NCBI GenBank assembly: GCA_948971535.1
Contig: CARFEX010000020.1
Coordinates: 1-10,443, forward strand
From: an uncultured Eubacteriales bacterium
GTDB lineage: Bacteria > Bacillota > Clostridia > Christensenellales > UBA1242
Length of the DNA stretch: 10,443 nt
Reading direction: 5' to 3'
Every line of letters starts with the position of its first letter. The stretch's first letter is position 1. This document shows, piece after piece, positions 6,127 to 10,443 of this stretch. Position numbers and translations under genes: made by a program. The notes beneath the pieces are model-generated. The model was given only the letters and a program-made list of their open reading frames with translations. It ran no database searches and was not told where the DNA came from.

Positions 6127-6882
6127 ATGGATAAGTTTCTAGAATTTAAAGATGTAAGTTATTTCTATCAGACAAAAAAAAGTGAAGTTCAGGCATTAAA
6201 AGATGTTAACTTTACCATAGAAGAAAAGGAATTTGCATCTTTGGTTGGGCCTAGTGGCTGTGGTAAAACAACACTGCTATCGCTAACTGCAGGACTTATC
6301 ACTCCTTCTAGTGGAGAAATTCTTCTTCAAGGTCAGCCTATAAAGAAGAATGACTCACGTATAGGCTATATGTTTCAAAGAGACCATTTATTTGAATGGC
6401 GAACTATTTGGCAAAATATAACCTTGGGACTAGAATTACAAAAGAAGAAAAAAGAGCAAAAGTCACTTGACTTTGCCGAAGAATTACTAAAGAAATACGA
6501 CCTTTACAACTTCAAAAATAAGAAGCCTCGCCACCTAAGTGGAGGTATGCGCCAAAGAGTTGCTCTAATTAGAACTCTTGTGCTAGAACCTGCTCTGTTA
6601 CTCCTTGATGAGCCTTTTTCAGCACTAGACTTTCAAACACGACTCAAAGTTTGCGATGACGTTTATGAGATAATAAAAAAAGAAGAAAAAACAGCTCTTC
6701 TGGTAACTCACGATATATCTGAAGCTCTCAGCATGTCAGACAAAGTAGTTATTCTCACAGCACGTCCTGCAAGCACAAAAAAGACAGTAAACCTTTCTTT
6801 TGCTGGCACTACTCCACTGGCCAAACGCGAGGACGAAAATTTTGGCAAGCATTTTGAAATGATTTGGAGAAATCTCACATAA
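6127..6882 (+). CDS. ABC transporter ATP-binding protein, nitrate/sulfonate/taurine (SsuB/TauB) family
   Basis: A 251-residue ATPase that would power uptake through the adjacent permease at the inner face of the membrane. All nucleotide-binding motifs are intact: Walker A GPSGCGKTT (41-49), Q-loop Gln84 in YMFQRD, signature LSGGMRQR (137-144), Walker B LLLLDEP (157-163), D-loop SALD (165-168) and H-loop His195 in VTHDISEA. The YMFQRDHLFEWRTIWQNI stretch after the Q-loop, and the SALDFQTR segment, are typical of the SsuB/TauB/ThiZ group (COG1116). The substrate cannot be told; sulfonates, taurine, nitrate and thiamine precursors are all transported by this group. Its TAA overlaps the permease ATG as TAATG, indicating coupling. 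No substrate-binding protein gene lies next to it in the window. Confidence 0.88.
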   Translation: MDKFLEFKDVSYFYQTKKSEVQALKDVNFTIEEKEFASLVGPSGCGKTTLLSLTAGLITPSSGEILLQGQPIKKNDSRIGYMFQRDHLFEWRTIWQNITLGLELQKKKKEQKSLDFAEELLKKYDLYNFKNKKPRHLSGGMRQRVALIRTLVLEPALLLLDEPFSALDFQTRLKVCDDVYEIIKKEEKTALLVTHDISEALSMSDKVVILTARPASTKKTVNLSFAGTTPLAKREDENFGKHFEMIWRNLT

Positions 6883-7700
6883 TGAAAAATAAAAAACAAA
6901 AGATAAATTATTCTTTAGCTCACACAAAGTATCTAAAAAGGCTAAAAAAAGACAAGTTTATTGTGTTGTTTTGGCAAATTTTCGTGTTTGTTGCATTTGT
7001 GGGGTTATGGGAACTTTTAGCTTATACCGAAGCTATCGACCCATTTTTCTACTCAAGTCCCTCAAGAATAATAAGGACTATTGGAGAGCTTGCTAGCTCT
7101 GGGGAACTTTGGATAAATATCTGGACTTCGCTTTATGAAACTATTCTTGGCTTTTTGCTAGCTACCGCACTAGGTTTTGTAATTGCAGTTCTATTATGGT
7201 GGAGCGAAAAACTACGAAAAGTTTTGGAGCCATATATAATTGTTCTTAACAGTTTACCAAAAATCGCCCTCGGTCCGATGATAATATTGTGGGTTGGTTC
7301 TGGGCCAAAAGCTACGGTGCTAATGTGCGTGCTTATATGTATAATTATTACAGTAATTTCACTTCTAAATGCCTTCATTTCATGTGACCAAGATAAAATA
7401 TTGCTCATGAAATCAATGCATGCTAACAAGTTTCAAATACTTTTTAAACTTATAATTCCAAATGCTCTACCTGACCTATTTTCTGTTTTGAAAATCAATG
7501 TCGGTATGAGTTGGGTAGGAACTATAATGGGTGAATACCTTTCTTCCAAAGCTGGTCTTGGGTACCTAATAAATTATGGTACGCAAATGTTAAAACTTGA
7601 CATTGTTATGACAAGTATAGTATTACTCTGTATTCTTGCCGCGGGAATGTATCTTTGTGTAAGCCCTCTTGAAAAGAGGTATAAAAAACAAATCACCTAA
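6882..7700 (+). CDS. ABC transporter permease, SsuC/TauC-type
   Basis: A 272-residue inner-membrane subunit with a basic cytoplasmic N-terminus and about six membrane spans (near 27-48, 84-107, 116-138, 144-165, 198-220 and 240-260). The EAA-like cytoplasmic loop that contacts the ATPase is SMHANKFQILFKLIIPNALP (178-197), followed by the family's GMSWVGTIMGEYL...GLGYLI pattern (208-230). The length is normal for the SsuC family (COG0600). I chose ATG 6882, which overlaps the ATPase stop (TAATG) and has GGAG at 6866-6869 upstream. An in-frame TTG at 6864 lacks any ribosome site. Its last 26 codons overlap the convergent YkvI-type gene. It forms the transporter with the preceding ATPase; a binding protein must come from elsewhere. 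Confidence 0.87.
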   Translation: MKNKKQKINYSLAHTKYLKRLKKDKFIVLFWQIFVFVAFVGLWELLAYTEAIDPFFYSSPSRIIRTIGELASSGELWINIWTSLYETILGFLLATALGFVIAVLLWWSEKLRKVLEPYIIVLNSLPKIALGPMIILWVGSGPKATVLMCVLICIIITVISLLNAFISCDQDKILLMKSMHANKFQILFKLIIPNALPDLFSVLKINVGMSWVGTIMGEYLSSKAGLGYLINYGTQMLKLDIVMTSIVLLCILAAGMYLCVSPLEKRYKKQIT

Positions 7701-8627
7701 AAGAAAGATACTCAGTACACTAGTAAGCGGATAAAAAAGAGAAACAATCTTACCAAAACCAAAGAAACTCAGAATGAAAGGCAACAGCACACTTACAAAA
7801 ACAATACAAAATCTACTTTTGCACAACCCTCTCATAGAACTCGAAGAAGTAAATACCAAAGAAAACAGTGTTGTCACACACCCTAAGAGTACTATAATTT
7901 GCATAACTAAACTTTGCCACCCCTGAAAAAGAGCAAGGAGAGGCATATCCTTAGAAAAAACATCAGGATTTTGAAGTAAAACAAAATTTGCAAAAAGCAA
8001 AATACAACAAAGTGCGAGGGCTGAAAAAAATGCTACTCGCATTTTTTGCGATTTTGATAGGTTTTGCCCAAGCTTTGCTATAACTATGCAAGAATTGGAA
8101 GTGTTTAAAAGTACGTAAAGAGCTGAATACACTACTGACAAAAGAGATAACTTTGGCTTGTGAACAATAGTGAGCTTAGTTAAATCCACACTTTTAAATA
8201 GTGAAAATATAAGCACTATTACCATAATTGGAACAAGAACAAGGTTTGACTTTTCTAGCCCTCCTACACCTTTTTTGATGATATAAATGCAATATAATAT
8301 GAGTACAATAAAAAATATTGTTTTTAAAAAATTGGAATAAAAACCAATTACTTCTTTGCAACCTGCAAACATAGCAGAGGAAAGAATAAGACAAACAAGC
8401 AAATTTATTATAGTAGAAAAGCGACTTTTTTCTAACTTTAAAATTGCTTTGCTACCATGTTCAAAAAAGAATGTGAAAAGGAAAAAAAATAAGAAGAATG
8501 CCATGATTATGCAAGGAAAAGAAAGCAAACCAAAACGTGAAAAAAACACGACTATCTCTTTCCCACTGAGAAACCCAGAGCCAATCACCGTACCAATAAT
8601 AACCATAAATGCCAAAATACTCTTCAT
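7623..8627 (-). CDS. YkvI-family membrane protein (APC/LeuT-fold, probable transporter)
   Basis: A 334-residue integral membrane protein with about ten hydrophobic segments. The first span carries the glycine-rich unwound-helix motif IGTVIGSGFLSGKE (11-24), which is characteristic of the YkvI family (COG3949) and of LeuT-fold Na+/solute carriers, where this break binds substrate or ion. A short charged loop, KLEKSRFS, follows the second span. The C-terminal tail (KRAYTKIHSRGKNTE) is basic and cytoplasmic. The substrate is unknown. The ATG at 8627 is placed just before the first span, but no clear Shine-Dalgarno precedes it; a later Met (codon 8) is no better. The gene lies 38 bases from the divergent Cys-rich gene, and its last 25 codons overlap the convergent permease by 78 bases. 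Confidence 0.75.
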   Translation of the reverse strand: MKSILAFMVIIGTVIGSGFLSGKEIVVFFSRFGLLSFPCIIMAFFLFFFLFTFFFEHGSKAILKLEKSRFSTIINLLVCLILSSAMFAGCKEVIGFYSNFLKTIFFIVLILYCIYIIKKGVGGLEKSNLVLVPIMVIVLIFSLFKSVDLTKLTIVHKPKLSLLSVVYSALYVLLNTSNSCIVIAKLGQNLSKSQKMRVAFFSALALCCILLFANFVLLQNPDVFSKDMPLLALFQGWQSLVMQIIVLLGCVTTLFSLVFTSSSSMRGLCKSRFCIVFVSVLLPFILSFFGFGKIVSLFYPLTSVLSIFLLGDLFFIPLFKRAYTKIHSRGKNTE

Positions 8628-8665
8628 TATTACTAATAAAATAATATTTTTAAAAGGTGAAAATT

Positions 8666-9019
8666 ATGATACCATATTCAAACTATACTCAAGGCAACTT
8701 TGTAGACCTCAATAATTGTGAATATTCTCAAACTGGCTTTAATAATTGGTCTAATAACGGAAATTGGTGGAATTGTCCTCCTCCAATTAATCAATGTCCA
8801 CAACCATGCCACGACATGCGTACTCCATGCAATGACTTCCAACCACCATGTCAAGACTTCCGTCCACCTTGTAAACCAGATTTCTGTCCACCTAACAGAC
8901 CTTGCAAAAGAAACTGCAGACATTGCTGTGGTTGCGGTTGTATAAACTTTTCAATTCCAAAAAGTTCTTTATACTTCATGGCAGGCTATATGCTAAGAAA
9001 CAATAATTGTAACTTCTAA
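8666..9019 (+). CDS. Cys/Pro-rich small protein with seven-residue repeats, unknown function
   Basis: A 117-residue protein with 15 cysteines. The N-terminal region is Asn/Trp-rich (NNWSNNGNWWNC, about 26-37). The middle is a tandem seven-residue repeat with PC at 47, 54, 61 and 68: PCHDMRT, PCNDFQP, PCQDFRP, then a degenerate PCKPDFC. A Cys cluster (CRHCCGCGC, 84-92) follows, then a short hydrophobic C-terminus (SSLYFMAGYML). No signal peptide is evident. Such composition occurs in spore-coat or exosporium-type crosslinked proteins and in metal-binding proteins, but I recognise no named family. I chose ATG 8666, six bases after AAAGGTG (8653-8659); the in-frame GTG at 8657 is part of that ribosome site. 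A terminator follows. It is probably transcribed alone, from a promoter lying within the start of the divergent gene. Confidence 0.7.
   Translation: MIPYSNYTQGNFVDLNNCEYSQTGFNNWSNNGNWWNCPPPINQCPQPCHDMRTPCNDFQPPCQDFRPPCKPDFCPPNRPCKRNCRHCCGCGCINFSIPKSSLYFMAGYMLRNNNCNF
8804..8887 (+). repeat. 21-bp coding tandem repeat, three clear units plus one degenerate
   Basis: The repeat encodes the seven-residue units PC-x-D-[MF]-[RQ]-[TP]. Units start at 8804, 8825 and 8846, and a diverged fourth starts at 8867. The second and third units share the Asp-Phe codons GACTTC exactly, suggesting fairly recent duplication. Spacing is exactly 21 bases, which preserves frame. Confidence 0.7.
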
Positions 9020-9041
9020 AACTTTTATAGTTAGCTAACAA

Positions 9042-9072
9042 AAAAACACTGATATTATATTTCAGTGTTTTT
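9042..9072. terminator. Bidirectional terminator between the Cys-rich gene and pepF
   Basis: A perfect 11-bp stem, AAAAACACTGA (9042-9052) with TCAGTGTTTTT (9062-9072), encloses a nine-base loop. On the plus strand TGTTTT follows; on the minus strand a T7 tract ends the stem. It sits between two convergent genes (plus stop 9019, minus stop 9126), so it can end transcripts from both. Confidence 0.85.
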
Positions 9073-9125
9073 GTTTTAGAAACACAAGAATGTCGCCTTT
9101 AAAAGAAGTGTTTTATTTATATTTT

Positions 9126-10443
9126 TTACAATTCCTTAACTAATTTTTCAAGATATTTAAAGCTTGAATTGAATGTATTTTCATTTTCAACATCACAGTT
9201 AGCTTCTTTGAGTATTGCGATAGGAGTGTCTTTGCAACCAGAAGAAAGAAAATGAAAATAATCTTCGATTGCGCCTCTTTCACCACTTAAAATTCTACTC
9301 GTAAAATTGATAGCACATAAAAGACCTATAGCATATTTGTACACATAAAAATCGTTAAAGAAATGAGGTATTCTAGCCCATTCATACTGCAATTCTTTAA
9401 CTAGTTTTACCCCTTTGCCATGATAATCCTTATTTAAAGAAAAATATAAATTATTAAGAACATCTTTAGTCACAGGTTTTCCTTCTTCTAGCATCGCATG
9501 CACTTTATCCTCAAATTCCGCAAACATGACTTGGCGATATATGGTTGATTTTGCATCTTCTAAAATAGTTGTAATATACAAATCTTTTTCAGCTTTTGAC
9601 TTTGCATTTTTTATCATATAATGATTTAGAAGCATCTCATTTGTTGTGCTTGCTATCTCGGCTAGAAAAATTACATAATCTGATTTTGGTTCTGGCTGAT
9701 TTTTATTTGTAAAATATGTGTGCATTGCGTGACCGAGTTCATGTGCTAAAGTTGACACACTTTCAAATTCACCTGTAAAATTTGTAAACACCACAGGATG
9801 TTTTCCGTATATTCCAGACTCATAAGCACCACTTCTTTTACCCTCGTTTGGGTAAACATCTATCCAGCGTTCATCCTTAGCTTTTTGGATAAGTGAAACA
9901 TATTCCTCGCCAAGTGGTGCCAAAGCTTTTTTAAGAAGTTCTATAGCTTCGTCATAAGTATAAGTTTTACTAGACTTTTTCTCTATCGTAGCTAGTGTAT
10001 CAAAATTATACATAGTTTTAAGACCTAGCATCTCTTTCTTCTTTTTGAAAAATTTAAAAAGAATATGAAGGTTTTTTCTCACAGAAGTTATCAAATTATC
10101 GTATACCTCTTTGGTAACTTCTTCGCCTTCTAATGCAGCATTTATTGCAGATGAATATTTTCTTTGTTTTGCAAAAAAGCAAGTCGCTTTAACATGAGAG
10201 ATATAGTTGCTAGCCAAAAAGTCAATATTATTTCCAAACTTTTTATGTGTTTCGATAAAGCAATTTTTGCGAAGTTCTATATCTTTACTGTGCATATACT
10301 TTCCATAAAGCGAGCTATCTAGTTTGTGAAGTTTGTCTTTGCTATCTTTTATGTCATCGAATTTAAGATTAACACCTTCAAAGAACTTTAAATTCTTACT
10401 ATAACCATCAAGAAAGTTCATGGCTGACACAAATTTTTCAACC
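9126..10443 (-). CDS. pepF: M3-family oligoendopeptidase F, 5' end outside window
   Basis: A cytoplasmic zinc metallopeptidase that cleaves short peptides. The frame is open through the right edge (VEKFVSAMNFLDGY...), so the GTG at 10430 is internal and the N-terminal roughly 150-170 residues are missing only because the window ends. Of the expected ~600 residues, 438 are visible. The zinc site is intact: HELGH (plus 9729-9743) with its two His ligands and catalytic Glu, and the third ligand Glu in FLAEIASTTNE, 24 residues after the second His. The surrounding TNFTGEFESVSTLAHELGHA and the downstream YQVMFAEFED-like, YEWARIPHFF and YVYKYAIGLLCA segments are standard PepF sequence. It ends normally at 9126, after a convergent terminator. 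It appears to be a chromosomal housekeeping gene unrelated to the phage module. Confidence 0.92.
   Translation of the reverse strand, partial: VEKFVSAMNFLDGYSKNLKFFEGVNLKFDDIKDSKDKLHKLDSSLYGKYMHSKDIELRKNCFIETHKKFGNNIDFLASNYISHVKATCFFAKQRKYSSAINAALEGEEVTKEVYDNLITSVRKNLHILFKFFKKKKEMLGLKTMYNFDTLATIEKKSSKTYTYDEAIELLKKALAPLGEEYVSLIQKAKDERWIDVYPNEGKRSGAYESGIYGKHPVVFTNFTGEFESVSTLAHELGHAMHTYFTNKNQPEPKSDYVIFLAEIASTTNEMLLNHYMIKNAKSKAEKDLYITTILEDAKSTIYRQVMFAEFEDKVHAMLEEGKPVTKDVLNNLYFSLNKDYHGKGVKLVKELQYEWARIPHFFNDFYVYKYAIGLLCAINFTSRILSGERGAIEDYFHFLSSGCKDTPIAILKEANCDVENENTFNSSFKYLEKLVKEL

Noticed and set aside
6864..6881. TTG start giving a six-residue longer permease
   Set aside because: No ribosome site precedes the TTG, whereas GGAG at 6866-6869 and the TAATG overlap support ATG 6882.
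7133..7429. 98-codon minus-strand frame inside the ABC permease
   Set aside because: Antisense to a clearly recognisable permease region, with no independent evidence.
7665..7679. CCTCTT-GAA-AAGAGG hairpin near the permease 3' end, considered as a terminator
   Set aside because: Only a 6-bp stem within coding sequence of both overlapping genes, and no T-tract follows on either strand.
8356..8715. 119-codon plus-strand frame overlapping the YkvI-type and Cys-rich genes
   Set aside because: It is the Lys/Asn-rich complement of a hydrophobic membrane-protein gene and overlaps the start of a better-supported gene; it shows no recognisable features.
9030..9039. Perfect 10-bp palindrome GTTAGCTAAC just after the Cys-rich gene
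   Set aside because: Single copy, A/T-rich and beside a terminator; not enough to claim an operator or attachment core.
10428..10430. GTG at 10430 as the start of a shortened 434-residue peptidase
   Set aside because: The same frame stays open to the window edge and the family has about 600 residues, so the gene is cut by the window and not shortened.

Overview
The window is low-GC, densely packed DNA with strong AAGGAGG-type ribosome sites, frequent ATGA/TGATG gene overlaps and A/T-rich stem-loop terminators. Together with the gene families (a YkvI-type membrane protein, an oligoendopeptidase F, a Cys/Pro-rich small protein) this suggests an uncultured Bacillota/Clostridia-like bacterium. 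That is inference from style; no marker gene is present.

Positions 1-5961 hold a phage head module, entirely on the minus strand and transcribed leftward out of the window. In transcription order it contains: a small protein with weak terminase-small-subunit resemblance (GTG start at 5961), a 74-residue zinc-ribbon protein, a P22-type portal, a scaffold, an HK97-fold major capsid protein, a strong stem-loop terminator, a 104-residue conserved-type protein, a head-to-tail adaptor-like protein, and the first 270 codons of a beta-propeller-type head-completion/stabilization protein. The portal-scaffold-coat-adaptor-propeller order matches the head module of P22-like short-tailed phages. The genes are open, tightly coupled and have good ribosome sites, so this part does not look decayed.

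Positions 5962-6126 are a short divergent control region. It carries a near-consensus sigma-70 promoter for the phage operon (TTGCAT-17 bp-TATTAT on the minus strand), a cluster of TTGCAA half-sites, a duplicated Shine-Dalgarno block and an 18-codon leader-like ORF. No large terminase precedes the portal: the module stops abruptly against ordinary chromosomal genes. This is the main structural puzzle. Either the element is a remnant, or its terminase, integrase and replication genes lie beyond the left edge.

Positions 6127-10443 look chromosomal. A nitrate/sulfonate/taurine-type ABC ATPase and permease pair lies on the plus strand with no substrate-binding protein in view. The permease converges, with a 78-bp coding overlap, on a minus-strand YkvI-type transporter-like protein. 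A 15-cysteine Cys/Pro-rich protein with a seven-residue repeat diverges from that gene across only 38 bp. A bidirectional terminator follows, and then the C-terminal three quarters of an M3 metallopeptidase of the PepF type on the minus strand.

No rRNA, tRNA, CRISPR array, transposase, integrase or attachment site was recognised.
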